Source: Nitrososphaera sp. UBA210
GTDB taxonomy: Archaea > Thermoproteota > Nitrososphaeria > Nitrososphaerales > Nitrososphaeraceae
Assembly: GCA_002494895.1 (NCBI GenBank)
Contig: DADA01000061.1
Location: forward strand, 1-64,000
Direction: 5' to 3'
DNA length: 64,000 nucleotides
Positions 52,510 through 61,505 of the stretch are shown piece after piece. The translations under genes and the position numbers were made by a program. The notes under the pieces were generated by a model. It saw only the letters and a list, made by a program, of their open reading frames with translations. It had not been told where the DNA came from and searched no databases. How positions within the stretch are numbered: the first letter of the stretch is position 1; each line of letters opens with the position of its first letter.

Positions 52510-52559
52510 GTATTACTACTATTATATACGTGCTCCAGCTATAAAAGGAGCTGTAATAC
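52510..52559 (-). promoter_or_regulatory. tfb promoter with inverted GTATTAC/GTAATAC sites
   Basis: GTATTAC (52510-52516) and GTAATAC (52553-52559) face each other across two TATA-like boxes and a second inverted repeat (GCTCC/GGAGC). The outer site TGTAATACC also occurs in the Hsp20 promoter at 53416-53424. Possible control by a shared stress regulator; inference. Confidence 0.4.
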
Positions 52560-52698
52560 CCAAGCTCCGGCTAGTGATGAATTTTCACTTTTTCACGACA
52601 ATGGGTACGATGAGACCAGTATGCTCAGCCATGATATAGGTGCGTCAACTGCATAAATCGATTTCAATATTACTCAACTGCCTAATTTGCATGAGACT

Positions 52699-53352
52699 TT
52701 ATTCTATTCTCATTCTAATCAAATCGTATGCTTTGGCTGCGTCTTTATTGCTCAATATCAAGACAATTTCGTCGGCAGTAAAGAAAGCGCTGTGTACGCT
52801 AATCCGATGATTGTACAAAATAGTAGAAATGAGTGATAACAGGTAGTAAGGGCTTTGCTCCTCTGAATTCAAAGATAGGCTAACCCTGGAAAGACCCTCC
52901 AATACCTTGCCGTCAAATTTTTCCAATGCACTGGTGACTATCTTTCGGGTGTCCTCCGCGTCCTCTGCAAGCAGGGTAAGATGATTATCGGTCTGAAATA
53001 AATGATATCGATTGTCACGCTCAAAGAATTCATCCAGGATAGCAGCCAGGTCTTCATCGTTTTCTTTTTGAAAGGATACGTCAATAATACTGCCCGTCAG
53101 AGACATTTTGGCCTTTGTTGTCAAAGGTTTGCTGTCCGGCTTTTCGTCCAAGCTATCTGCAAATCGTTTGATGGCAACGACTACTGTGTTCAAATTCACT
53201 TTGGATCCGATCAATTTTTCAATGTCAGGTTTGATCCTTTCGGCCAATGCAGTATAGTTTGCAATACCCAGCTCTAGAGCCTGCAAGTAGCTGTTATTGT
53301 TTGCGAGCACAGCTCGTACTGCATCTGGAACAGTTAGGACCTGTGAAAACAT
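52699..53352 (-). CDS. ACT-domain-like regulatory protein
   Basis: 217 residues. After a helical N-terminal part (DAVRAVLANNNSYLQALELG ... PDIEKLIGSKVNLNTVVVAIKRF) come two ACT-like units, the second being YYLLSLISTILYNHRISVHSAFFTADEIVLILSN, a typical ACT strand-helix order. Probably binds a small effector. Divergent from the Hsp20 gene with an operator-like repeat in between. Enzymatic part absent. Confidence 0.7.
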   Translation of the reverse strand: MFSQVLTVPDAVRAVLANNNSYLQALELGIANYTALAERIKPDIEKLIGSKVNLNTVVVAIKRFADSLDEKPDSKPLTTKAKMSLTGSIIDVSFQKENDEDLAAILDEFFERDNRYHLFQTDNHLTLLAEDAEDTRKIVTSALEKFDGKVLEGLSRVSLSLNSEEQSPYYLLSLISTILYNHRISVHSAFFTADEIVLILSNKDAAKAYDLIRMRIE

Positions 53353-53406
53353 CTCTATGTAATAGCGTCACGCATCTGTAATAAAAAGGCTTTGTCAATC
53401 ATAAGA

Positions 53407-53432
53407 CTTATATGTTGTAATACCTATTACAA
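53407..53432 (+). promoter_or_regulatory. Hsp20 promoter: TATA box plus inverted repeat operator
   Basis: CTTATATG (53407-53414) is about 25-30 bases before the ATG. Directly after it lies TTGTAAT-ACCT-ATTACAA (53415-53432), a perfect 7-base inverted repeat where transcription should begin. A protein bound there would block initiation, as archaeal heat-shock repressors do. Confidence 0.6.
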
Positions 53433-53437
53433 TATGT

Positions 53438-53980
53438 ATGATGAACTTACAATTGAGTGATTCGGACTTAGGAAGAAGGCTCTTTGAGAGCATAGACCAG
53501 GAATTTGCTGAAGCAGAAGAAATGTTGAACAGGGTGTTCAGGACGGTAAGAGACATTAGACCAGAGGAAATAGCCACGAACTTTCCATATTACTACGGAT
53601 ACCAAGTAACTGTGGGTCCAGACGGCAGGCCGCATGTCAGAGAGTTTGGCAATATCAAGCCTAGCGCAAAAGGATTGGTATCACCAAGTGAAATAAGAGA
53701 ACCGCTTGTAGACTCGGGTCTTGACGAAAAAGAGAACTTGCTGACTATTACTGCAGAAATGCCTGGTGTGACAAAGCAGGACGTAAAGGTCACCCTATCA
53801 GAAGCGCAGGTCAGCATACACGCAGAAAAAGGCGACAAGAAGTACCACACGGATATACCGGTCAATGTACCACTTGACGACAAATCGGCAAAAGCAACCT
53901 ATGCAAACGGCATTCTTGAGCTAAAGATCAAACTGAAAGAAGCTCCGAAGCCAAAGAGCAGAGACGTCCAAGTCGAATAA
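53438..53980 (+). CDS. Small heat-shock protein (Hsp20/alpha-crystallin)
   Basis: 180 residues. The N-terminal region is acidic and helical (ESIDQEFAEAEEMLNRVFRTV). The alpha-crystallin domain (about 95-170) has EKENLLTITAEMPGVTKQDVKVTLSEAQVSIHAE and the closing NGILELKI. An ATP-independent holdase that keeps unfolding proteins soluble. 51 bases ahead of the CDC48 gene, so the two may form a stress operon. Confidence 0.92.
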   Translation: MMNLQLSDSDLGRRLFESIDQEFAEAEEMLNRVFRTVRDIRPEEIATNFPYYYGYQVTVGPDGRPHVREFGNIKPSAKGLVSPSEIREPLVDSGLDEKENLLTITAEMPGVTKQDVKVTLSEAQVSIHAEKGDKKYHTDIPVNVPLDDKSAKATYANGILELKIKLKEAPKPKSRDVQVE

Positions 53981-54031
53981 ACAAATAGGGTTAAAGTCCC
54001 GTCTCCTTTTGTTTTGAGGTGAAAAACTAGA

Positions 54032-56194
54032 ATGGTAAGAAATGACGCTGCTAACCAAATAACATTGAAGGTAGCTGAAACCAACCCCAAGCTTGTGGGC
54101 AGAGGAATGGCAATGGTAGACCCAAGCGCGATAGAAGAGTTGGGGCTATCGACAGGTGACATTATAGAACTTGCTGGCAAAAAGAAAAGCTATGTTTTGC
54201 TGTGGTCTAGCCAGCCTGATGATTATGGCAAGAGGCTAATCAGAATTGACGGATACACTCGTAATAATATCGGTGTTGGAATCGATGATCATGTCGCTGT
54301 CAAGAAGGTCACTCCAAAAAGAGCAGAGCAGGTGATTCTGGCACCCACAGAGGAGCTCAACATTGTAGGATTGGAAGAGTATCTTCCCGAGTTGCTTGAA
54401 GGGCGCGTAGTCACAAAAGGCGATATCATTCCACTTAACATTATGGGAAGAAGAATAGGCTTTGCTATTACAAGCACTTCTCCGTCAGATGCAGCATCGC
54501 TAATTGATACGCATACTGAATTCGTCATCGGGGCGGTACCAAAGGCGACAAAGGGTGTTCCAAGGATATCCTATGAAGATATCGGCGGCTTGAGGAACGA
54601 AGTGCAAAAGGTCAGGGAAATGATCGAACTGCCATTGAGGCACCCTGAAATATTTGAAAGAATTGGAATCGAGGCACCAAGAGGAGTATTGCTATATGGC
54701 CCTCCTGGAACCGGCAAGACCCTGCTTGCAAAGGCAGTAGCGAGTGAGACAAATGCCAACTTTTACTCAATTGGTGGGCCTGAAATTATGAGCAAGTTCC
54801 ACGGCGAAAGCGAAGAGAGGCTAAGGGAAGTTTTCAAAGAAGCCGAACAAAACGCGCCTTCGATAATATTCATTGACGAAATAGACTCTATTGCTCCAAA
54901 GAGGGAAGAAGTCTCTGGCGATGTAGAAAAGAGGGTTGTCTCGCAGTTACTAACTCTTATGGATGGCATAAAGTCAAGGGGCAAGCTCGTAGTAATTGGA
55001 GCTACAAACAGACCAAACGCACTTGATCCGGCACTGCGGCGTCCAGGGAGGTTTGACAGAGAAATAGAGATAGGAATACCGGATGATAGAGGTCGTTTGG
55101 AGATTCTTCAGATACATACCCGGGGGATGCCTATTACAGAGGATGTCAACATAGAATCAATAGCAAAGGTAACTCACGGCTTTGTAGGGGCTGACCTGGA
55201 AGCACTAAGCAAGGAAGCTGCAATGCGCGCTTTGAGAAGGATACTCCCAGAAATTAACATGGAGCAATCAAAGATCCCCGCTGAAACACTGAACAAGATC
55301 AAAATCACAAATAATGATTTCCAAGAAGCCTTACGCGATATACAACCATCAGCTCTGCGTGAAGTACTTGTCCAGCGCCCAAATGTTCATTGGGAAGACA
55401 TCGGGGGTCTTCAAGATGTGAAAGAAGAGCTTGCCGAGGCTATAGAATGGCCACTCAAGCATGCTGACCTATTCTTAGAGGCTGATGTCAAATCACCAAA
55501 AGGCATACTACTCTATGGACCGCCTGGGACCGGCAAGACCATGATAGCCAAGGCCGTCGCAACGACATCAGAGGCCAACTTTATCAGCGTCAAGGGTCCG
55601 GAATTGCTGAGCAAGTGGGTTGGCGAATCTGAGAAGGGTGTCAGAGAAATATTCAGAAAGGCTAGGCAGGCGTCGCCGTGTATCATATTCTTTGACGAGT
55701 TAGATGCAGTAGCACCAAGGAGAGGCGGATCAGAAGGAGACTCGCATGTCACTGAACGGGTAATCAGCCAGATGCTGACAGAGATGGATGGCCTCGAAGA
55801 CCTAAAGGGAGTAGTAGTGATAGGTGCCACGAACAGGCCAGACATAATTGACGAGGCACTTTTGCGCCCCGGAAGGTTTGACAGGATACTTGAAGTGCCT
55901 GTCCCCGACAAGGAGGCTAGAATGCAGATATTCCGGATACATACGAGAAACAAGCCACTCGATGGATCTGTAAGTCTTGAAAAATTAGTTGAAATGACTG
56001 ATGGCTATACCGGGGCAGATGTAACAGCACTGGTTAATGCGGCCGCAATGTCTGCAATAAAGCAACACATCAACAGTGGCAAGAAAAGCAATAACAAAGA
56101 GAAACTAAAGTTATCGATGACACATTTTGAAGGAGCAATGAAGAAGGTAAGAAGAACCAGAGCTGTCGCTTTCCCCGAACCACACCTAGCCTGA
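54032..56194 (+). CDS. CDC48/VCP AAA ATPase
   Basis: 720-residue hexameric unfoldase. N domain (1-170); D1 with Walker A GPPGTGKT (223-230) and Walker [10 protein letters not shown]2 with GPPGTGKT near 495-502 and IIFFDELD. Sensor and arginine-finger regions [20 protein letters not shown] and [19 protein letters not shown] are complete. It extracts and unfolds substrates for the proteasome. It keeps both standard Walker A motifs, unlike the copy at 24867. The short acidic C-terminal tail of eukaryotic VCP is missing. Confidence 0.96.
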   Translation: MVRNDAANQITLKVAETNPKLVGRGMAMVDPSAIEELGLSTGDIIELAGKKKSYVLLWSSQPDDYGKRLIRIDGYTRNNIGVGIDDHVAVKKVTPKRAEQVILAPTEELNIVGLEEYLPELLEGRVVTKGDIIPLNIMGRRIGFAITSTSPSDAASLIDTHTEFVIGAVPKATKGVPRISYEDIGGLRNEVQKVREMIELPLRHPEIFERIGIEAPRGVLLYGPPGTGKTLLAKAVASETNANFYSIGGPEIMSKFHGESEERLREVFKEAEQNAPSIIFIDEIDSIAPKREEVSGDVEKRVVSQLLTLMDGIKSRGKLVVIGATNRPNALDPALRRPGRFDREIEIGIPDDRGRLEILQIHTRGMPITEDVNIESIAKVTHGFVGADLEALSKEAAMRALRRILPEINMEQSKIPAETLNKIKITNNDFQEALRDIQPSALREVLVQRPNVHWEDIGGLQDVKEELAEAIEWPLKHADLFLEADVKSPKGILLYGPPGTGKTMIAKAVATTSEANFISVKGPELLSKWVGESEKGVREIFRKARQASPCIIFFDELDAVAPRRGGSEGDSHVTERVISQMLTEMDGLEDLKGVVVIGATNRPDIIDEALLRPGRFDRILEVPVPDKEARMQIFRIHTRNKPLDGSVSLEKLVEMTDGYTGADVTALVNAAAMSAIKQHINSGKKSNNKEKLKLSMTHFEGAMKKVRRTRAVAFPEPHLA

Positions 56195-56260
56195 TGCACA
56201 GTTCAATCATGTAATGTAACCAACTCATTAATTAGGTTGGACAGCTACACGGATAACTGA

Positions 56261-56524
56261 ATGCCTATCACCAAAGACGACTTTGTCAAAGGCCGCAGCG
56301 AGGAGGCGATAATAGTCAAGATTCAAGAGATTCTAGAATCAAACAAGGATAAGGCCTTCACGGAAGAGGAGATAATCGCACATATTTATCCAGAACACTT
56401 CGCCTGGCCCGGTGATACCATCGCTTTCCATAGTGCAATGCTCATTCTGGCCTACGCAGGAAAGATCGAGTTAAGATATGTCAATACGGGTTTAGGCGTA
56501 AAGACCTACTTTATGGCAAAATAA
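56261..56524 (+). CDS. Small winged-helix-like protein
   Basis: 87 residues: SEEAIIVKIQEILESNKDKAFT, then EEIIAHIYPEHF, then SAMLILAYAGKIELRYVNTG. The order helix, recognition-like helix, strand pair suits a winged helix. 66 bases behind CDC48. Unknown targets. Confidence 0.72.
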   Translation: MPITKDDFVKGRSEEAIIVKIQEILESNKDKAFTEEEIIAHIYPEHFAWPGDTIAFHSAMLILAYAGKIELRYVNTGLGVKTYFMAK

Positions 56525-56534
56525 AAGGTCCACA

Positions 56535-56846
56535 GTGATTACATCTCAGATAGAAGGACAAATTACAGAATGTTATTGTCGAAAGTTTTCTTGGCATTTT
56601 GGTATTGATGTAGAATCTTACACCAGTTCATTCGATAGCGGCATTACATTAGAAAACCCTATATCGTATCAGTTTCGTTGTTATCTGTTGATAAATGCCA
56701 CTTGCACGCATTGCAGTTTCCAATCCGCTGCACAGACATTTGGAGAGCTGGACAAAATGTATGAATTACATTCCAAGACTGCTGGCCATCGATCTGATTA
56801 CAGTTTTTATGAACTTGACAGGAAAGCAAAAGTAAGACCTTCGTAA
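56535..56846 (+). CDS. Putative zinc-binding protein with degenerate C2H2-like part
   Basis: 103 residues with a GTG start. CYLLINATCTHCSFQSAAQTF, then DKMYELHSKTAGH, has C-x2-C and two His at wider spacing than a normal finger. The N-terminal 45 residues are less convincing and the start may be internal. It follows the wHTH-like gene by 10 bases. Confidence 0.55.
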   Translation: MITSQIEGQITECYCRKFSWHFGIDVESYTSSFDSGITLENPISYQFRCYLLINATCTHCSFQSAAQTFGELDKMYELHSKTAGHRSDYSFYELDRKAKVRPS

Positions 56847-57013
56847 ATGCTGTTTCTCAGATAGAGAATAATCGCCGATCCATCATTGGACTCGACCAAA
56901 TTCCCAAATTCGCCACCAAAGTTGTTGATTTATGGATAATAAGCTCATTGCCATTAGTGCCACTTAACTAATGTTCATATGTTCTTTAGTGCTACCCTTA
57001 ACAAGCTGTATAC

Positions 57014-57133
57014 ATGTTGCCTACAGGTGAATCAAGAAAACGTCTTTTGGTATGGATATGCAGTGAATGCCCCGGGCGTTTTGCATTCTATGTTGAACTC
57101 CGAAAGCATATATCTGATACCCACACAACATGA
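57014..57133 (+). CDS. Single C2H2 zinc-finger protein, 39 residues
   Basis: WICSECPGRFAFYVELRKHI, then SDTH: Cys16-x2-Cys19-x12-His32-x4-His37. The whole protein is one finger with a basic front. Its stop is 3 bases before the ATG of the RAM-domain gene, so the two are probably cotranslated, joining a DNA-binding-type module to a ligand-binding module on separate chains. Confidence 0.72.
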   Translation: MLPTGESRKRLLVWICSECPGRFAFYVELRKHISDTHTT

Positions 57134-57136
57134 TCT

Positions 57137-57364
57137 ATGATTGCCGCTTTTGTGCTAGTTAATTGTCACTTTCCGTTTGATACAACAATCATGGATGAAA
57201 TATCAAAAATGCCGTCAGTGACACATGTTTATAGAACTGAGGGAAGATATGATCTTATGGTTAAGATAAAAGCGGAAACAAAAGACTTGCTGACACACAT
57301 AATTTCTAAAGATTTCGGAGCGATTCATGGAGTCGATGCCACTCTTACAATGTTCATCGCCTAG
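57137..57364 (+). CDS. Stand-alone Lrp/AsnC effector (RAM) domain protein
   Basis: 75 residues: AFVLVNCHFP, GRYDLMVKIKAETKDLLTHI, and GVDATLTMFIA match the RAM fold, as in the gene at 8211-8441. No DNA-binding part. The preceding 39-residue C2H2 gene is 3 bases away. Confidence 0.86.
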   Translation: MIAAFVLVNCHFPFDTTIMDEISKMPSVTHVYRTEGRYDLMVKIKAETKDLLTHIISKDFGAIHGVDATLTMFIA

Positions 57365-57573
57365 ATACGCACGAATCTTCCTTTTTCATCCTTTGCTGAA
57401 TCGCGGTACTATCCCCCAAATGTCGTGGGACGGTCAAAATTTGAGCTGCGATTTTACGGCTGTTCAGGGTGGAGCTATGATTCATCGTCAGACCAAATCA
57501 ATTGACCTGAATCACGCCTTTCTTTTTCTCCGGTTTGACAATTGGCAGCATATCGATATACCTTGCAAAGAAC

Positions 57574-57927
57574 TTACTTCAGGCTATCCAGCGAGCAGTG
57601 GTTCCCTTGCCTGTGCAGACTATGCCATCTCAGGAGTTGATGGTAGTTCGTACCTTTCACGGCCGTATGACAAACCGGGCATCCTTGAAGGAATGAGACC
57701 TGCTCTTGTTTTGGGATCATCTCCAGGGTCTTAATCTTGGTCCACTTCAAAGGATGGCCTCCCACGATTTTGCCAGTCGATGGATCTCCGAATACAAGTC
57801 CAGACTGCGTGATGATGTCGCCGATTTGGATATCGGGATCGTCGCTATGTACCAGCCTGCCGGTCTTCATGTTGACTCCAATCAGCTTGCCGGTCTCCTC
57901 ATTCCTCATAGGCAATTCACTACTCAC
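57574..57927 (-). CDS. Hypothetical protein with possible C-terminal zinc site
   Basis: 117 residues. The front (RNEETGKLIGVNMKTGRLVHSDDPDIQIGD... then VFGDPSTGKIVGGHPLKW) has repeated short beta turns of the type T-G-K. Near the end, QGCPVCHTAVKGTNYHQL supplies C-x2-C and a His. The last 20 residues look less natural, so a frameshift near the 3' end is possible. Family not recognised. Confidence 0.6.
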   Translation of the reverse strand: MSSELPMRNEETGKLIGVNMKTGRLVHSDDPDIQIGDIITQSGLVFGDPSTGKIVGGHPLKWTKIKTLEMIPKQEQVSFLQGCPVCHTAVKGTNYHQLLRWHSLHRQGNHCSLDSLK

Positions 57928-58022
57928 GGCGGTTATCTATACTTGAGCTTGCATGGTAGGCTTGATTGCTGAAAGCTGGCAATAATGGAAGAGTGTATAT
58001 GCTATGACGGCCATAGTAGGGT

Positions 58023-58163
58023 ATGTCAGATTCCGTCAACGTAGAACCAGCGTTCAGTTGTGACTTTTGCGGCGAACTCTTTAGCTCACCGAAAGAAGCT
58101 CAAGACCATAAGAGAAAGGCCCATCCCGAATCCGGAAAGGACGATTCGGATCGAGGGCTATGA
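58023..58163 (+). CDS. Single C2H2 zinc-finger protein, 46 residues
   Basis: FSCDFCGELFSSPKEAQDHK, then RKAH, then an acidic tail (ESGKDDSDRGL). C-x2-C-x12-H-x4-H. Same build as the other four one-finger genes in the window. The ATG has no strong ribosome-binding site. Confidence 0.75.
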   Translation: MSDSVNVEPAFSCDFCGELFSSPKEAQDHKRKAHPESGKDDSDRGL

Positions 58164-58249
58164 ATTTCGTCCCCGATTGAAGATAGAGAGAATCAAGCAA
58201 ATCGTGATTATCACGGCTGCAGCCTTGCAAAACGGGGGATTAGCAAAAA

Positions 58250-58372
58250 ATGGCATCTGTAGCAGGAAGAACCCGTATATACTCGATCGGCGAAGGTAAG
58301 ACACTTAGCAAGCCCAAAGAACTTGAAGGAGCCGCTTTTACGAACGTGATCGAGTGGTTTCTTCAACCTTAG
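58250..58372 (+). CDS. Putative 40-residue protein
   Basis: MASVAGRTRIYSIGEGKTLS, then KELEGAAFTNVIEWFLQP. Composition is protein-like with a helical end; GGGGG stands about 11 bases upstream. No motif. It follows the C2H2 gene by 86 bases. Confidence 0.35.
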   Translation: MASVAGRTRIYSIGEGKTLSKPKELEGAAFTNVIEWFLQP

Positions 58373-58510
58373 GCTTGAAAATTAAGAGGATCATTGCAAG
58401 TATGATCCTCAATTGATTCCCTTTTTTTCAGTATGCGCCCAACTGGTCCCAAAATCCTAGCTAATGATTGCCCATCAATCTTAAATAAAGAGAACCCAAG
58501 AAGGTGAGGT

Positions 58511-58813
58511 ATGGTTCGCGAAGGTGATCTTTGTCCCACTTGTGGCGTTGGCAAAGTGCACCATTTCAGTTATCGTGTTGACAAGGGGCTGGTCGAATCA
58601 CCACGTTGGACGGAAGGTCAAGAAACCGGCTTCCAATGTGACAATCCGGATTGCGGCGCAAAGTGGAACGACAGTAGCAAGTCGCCCGCATCAAAATACA
58701 AAATTGAATCACGGGACCCAAAGAAGCAAGCTGCAAAGCCCAAAGCCGAAACAAAGGGAGGAATGAAGAAAATGAAGAATACTGACATGCCGAGACGTCA
58801 GGACCCACGCTAG
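58511..58813 (+). CDS. Zinc-ribbon protein with Lys-rich tail
   Basis: 100 residues. LCPTCGVGKVHHFSYRVDKG ... FQCDNPDCGAKW: C-x2-C and C-x4-C, a zinc ribbon with two His nearby. The last 40 residues are very Lys-rich and disordered (KKQAAKPKAETKGGMKKMK), which suggests nucleic-acid contact. Good ribosome-binding site GAAGGTGAGG before the ATG. Confidence 0.75.
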   Translation: MVREGDLCPTCGVGKVHHFSYRVDKGLVESPRWTEGQETGFQCDNPDCGAKWNDSSKSPASKYKIESRDPKKQAAKPKAETKGGMKKMKNTDMPRRQDPR

Positions 58814-59138
58814 TAACGTATCGCCGTTCCCTTCTTAAGAACCCGTCTCACGTAGATGGAGGTCGTGGATTCGGATATTTGCAGAATGCACAAGGAACTA
58901 GACGAAAATGGTTGTTCCTCGTTTCGACAACGTTGTTGGAATGCCGACAATAACCACAGGTGAAGATAAGAACCATCGATAGATCACGTGAGCGTGGCTT
59001 ATCAGGGTTGTGGCGTTGCTAGACCTCAAAACACTAGTCGCAAACTATGTAGTACCATATCTACATGCTACCGACATGGGTGCATAGAGATCCATCGTGT
59101 TCCCTACCTGGTTTTATGACTCTTCTTTGACTAACGAC
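58814..59138. other. Intergenic stretch with one doubtful 35-codon frame
   Basis: A forward frame at 58856-58963 (MEVVDSDICRMHKELDENGC...) has three Cys and two His but no standard finger spacing. I leave it uncalled. Nothing else recognised. Confidence 0.3.
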
Positions 59139-59425
59139 CATGAGAGGAATCGACTTTACGCAATAGTCGCGGCCGCCTTCATTGCTAGCCCGGTGCTGGT
59201 ACTGTAATAACTTGTGATGTGGATGACGCCGGGTCTGGCGATGTTGCCATTGCTACCGTTAACGAGCCTAGCTTCTGCATGGCAGTTACAAGAGCTGCCG
59301 TGACGCTAAGTGATGAAGTGAAAGTGACACTGGAGAACACCTGCCCGAATAGTCAGAGCACATCTAACCCGAAGATTGCAATCATCGTCTTCGACACATC
59401 AGGCCTAATAATACCACCAATCTAG
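59139..59425 (+). pseudogene. Decayed secreted protein, signal peptide and body in different frames
   Basis: One frame gives NRLYAIVAAAFIASPVLVL and stops: a typical signal sequence. Another frame, open from just beyond, gives GAGTVITCDVDDAGSGDVAI and on to KIAIIVFDTSGLIIPP, a typical mature exported domain with three Cys. The only ATG near the front is in a third frame. Two indels would restore one gene. A clear pseudogene, unless errors are present. Confidence 0.55.
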
Positions 59426-59520
59426 TTGTATTTGATAGCCAGAAAACGCGACTCCGCTGCACCAATCCTTCCTTTCTTCGTCAGCGTCGCAGTCCCTTTC
59501 AATGACAATGGCCCCCGGAT

Positions 59521-59676
59521 TCAGTATGAGTGGATCTCTTGCTTGTGTTTCCTCAGATCCTTTAACGACAAGAATGTCTTCAGGCACTTTTCACATCTGC
59601 AGTGAGGCTTGTGGGAGGAGTACGAAGATATTGCCTCTTGACACGCCAGCCTTGCATTAGAACGCTTGTATGACAA
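59521..59676 (-). CDS. Single C2H2 zinc-finger protein, 51 residues
   Basis: HCRCEKCLKTFLSLKDLRKHKQEIHSY at the C-terminus (C-x2-C-x12-H-x4-H), nearly the same ending as the gene at 35106-35303. A TTG start is chosen because the longer frame runs into the duplicated PPOX fragment on the other strand, which is not coding in this direction. Confidence 0.62.
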   Translation of the reverse strand: MSYKRSNARLACQEAISSYSSHKPHCRCEKCLKTFLSLKDLRKHKQEIHSY

Positions 59677-59693
59677 AAGGTTAGTAACATTGC

Positions 59694-59860
59694 GAGAAAG
59701 GACATTGTCTATTTCAGCGTAGACGAGGACGTCTCCGTACCGATGCGTCAAGGGCAAGGCTAGGGCGAGCATTTCTAAAGATTCAAACCGGAACCTTTCG
59801 ATCGTTGAGAAGATGGTGGAAAAGTACCTTGGAGACGTCGGCCATCCTTATGCTCAGGGT
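59694..59860 (+). pseudogene. Mutated partial copy of the PPOX-family gene at 45792
   Basis: About 165 bases closely match 45976-46146 (GACATTGTCTATTTCAGCG, GTAGACGAGGACGTCTCCGT and so on). The copy has deletions and substitutions, including an in-frame stop where the parent reads AAGGCGAAG. No 5' or 3' part of the gene is present. The copy is inserted directly behind a C2H2 gene. Confidence 0.85.
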
Positions 59861-59902
59861 TACTGAAAAAAGGTTTATGAGTTCTTGTGTACTCATACAG
59901 TT

Positions 59903-60205
59903 ATGTCCCCTAATCCTAGCGCTGAAGCGTTTCAAAAATTGATGGTTAACGCAAGAAAAGAAATTAATGAAAGCTTAAGACACTACAGCATCAAGGCAAA
60001 ATACGAGCTTTACGCACCCGTCATACAGGACAATCCGGAAATTGCAGTCATGTTGTTGAAGGCGACAAAAGAGAGCTTTGGTAGCGGAATGCTTTACAAC
60101 ATTGTAAATACCGCGCTTTTGGACTACATGCCAACAAATTTTCATTTGGAAGCAGTCACTGTTGATGATGATTACAAATTTACGCAAGACGATTCGCAGG
60201 CCTAG
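59903..60205 (+). CDS. Hypothetical helical protein
   Basis: 100 residues from the inner ATG (SPNPSAEAFQKLMVNARKEI), mostly helical with a mid part KYELYAPVIQDNPEIAVMLL. No Cys, no membrane segment. Composition typical for a real protein. Unknown. Confidence 0.65.
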   Translation: MSPNPSAEAFQKLMVNARKEINESLRHYSIKAKYELYAPVIQDNPEIAVMLLKATKESFGSGMLYNIVNTALLDYMPTNFHLEAVTVDDDYKFTQDDSQA

Positions 60206-60355
60206 CCCCCGCGCGGCGATCGTCACCTTCGTACATCTTTCAATTGCCCGCATTGTGTCCAAAAACCGATACATTCCCCAAAGTGAATTCTGCAACAATT
60301 TACTATATTCCGCTTTCTTGTCATGTTATATGCGGTCCTACTATATTCTTCGTGA

Positions 60356-61309
60356 ATGACAATTGCGTTAAGAAACACACTGCGTAAAACGACCAATGCA
60401 ACAATATCACTAGTAGTATCAGCGGCCTTATTGTCAGCATTAGGCATATCTGCTTCAATTGGGACGGCGTCTGCTCAATCTAACACAAGCATGAGCACAG
60501 AGGTTCGGACTGCGTACAGTGCTTCATATCCCGAGCCAAGCGCGAGTTCATTCAATGTGCAGTCGCAGTATCATCTGTACAAGCCCGGAGATACTGTGCA
60601 GATAAAGGGCAAAATGTCTTCGGAAATGAGGGAAGAAACTGAGGCAGAGTCAGTTGACATCAATATTGCAGACGCGAGCGGTGAAATAGTTGCGACCCAA
60701 AGCGCGAGTGTCAGCGCAGAGGGTGAATATACAGCTTCTTTGAGCATTCCTTCAGATGCCGAAGAGGGCGAGTACTCGGCTGATGCAATAATAGAAGTGG
60801 ATGCGAGCTTGCTTGGTCTACTTAGCGCAGAGATCGTGGCAAACCTAGAGTCATCATCAGAGTTCGTGGTCGGTAGCTCAAACTCGTTCGAGGTCGAAAC
60901 TGATGGAGATCAGTTTGACATCGAAATAACCAGCAATTCCAACGTGGGAGCAGTTCAGCTGGTGCAAGCTGAGAAGAAGGTTTCCTTCACAGTCGAAGGC
61001 GAAACTGGCACAACAGGTGTGACCCAGGTTACAATCCCCAAAGCTATGCTAAGCGGCGAAATGATGGTTCTTATCGATGGTCAGGTCGTGACTGCAGCGT
61101 CGAACGACGTCATTGTAAAGTCGAATACCAACACAGACATAACTTTTGAAATCAACTATTCCCACAGCGAACACAACGTCGAGGTTTCTGGAACTAATGT
61201 CGTACCAGAGTTCCCAATATCGATTGTAATAATGGCTGTCGCAATGGGTTCAATCTTGGGATTGTCAATAGCAGCCAGAAGGAGAGGTCTCGCGGGCTTT
61301 TGGCACTAA
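60356..61309 (+). CDS. Surface protein with Ig-like domains and PEFP anchor
   Basis: 317 residues. A signal peptide ends at ASIGTASAQ. One Ig-like domain (about 65-165: YKPGDTVQIKGKMSSE ... ASLSIPSDAEEGEYSADAIIEV) resembles the macroglobulin/bacterial Ig type; a second beta domain follows. End: VVPEFPISIVIMAVAMGSILG plus Arg-rich tail, as in two other proteins of this window. AT-rich promoter elements (TTATATG) lie 25-35 bases upstream. Confidence 0.85.
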   Translation: MTIALRNTLRKTTNATISLVVSAALLSALGISASIGTASAQSNTSMSTEVRTAYSASYPEPSASSFNVQSQYHLYKPGDTVQIKGKMSSEMREETEAESVDINIADASGEIVATQSASVSAEGEYTASLSIPSDAEEGEYSADAIIEVDASLLGLLSAEIVANLESSSEFVVGSSNSFEVETDGDQFDIEITSNSNVGAVQLVQAEKKVSFTVEGETGTTGVTQVTIPKAMLSGEMMVLIDGQVVTAASNDVIVKSNTNTDITFEINYSHSEHNVEVSGTNVVPEFPISIVIMAVAMGSILGLSIAARRRGLAGFWH

Positions 61310-61505
61310 GTCGATAATTCCGTGAACGGAGTTGGTGGTCCAACAATAATCATCCTTTTGCAGAACTGAACCTTCCTTTTTGAACGGCGCCATCCTGTTC
61401 TATCATGCCGTAACGGAAGGACCATTTTCTCTGATTGCCACGCGTCGACAGATCCGAAAGTCTCTATGAAAAGGTAAAAGGTGTGTCCTTGTTTTACCAA
61501 AAGTA

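Noticed and set aside
57327..57734. 135-codon forward frame after the RAM gene
   Set aside because: Overlaps the RAM gene and the better-supported reverse gene at 57574; composition poor.
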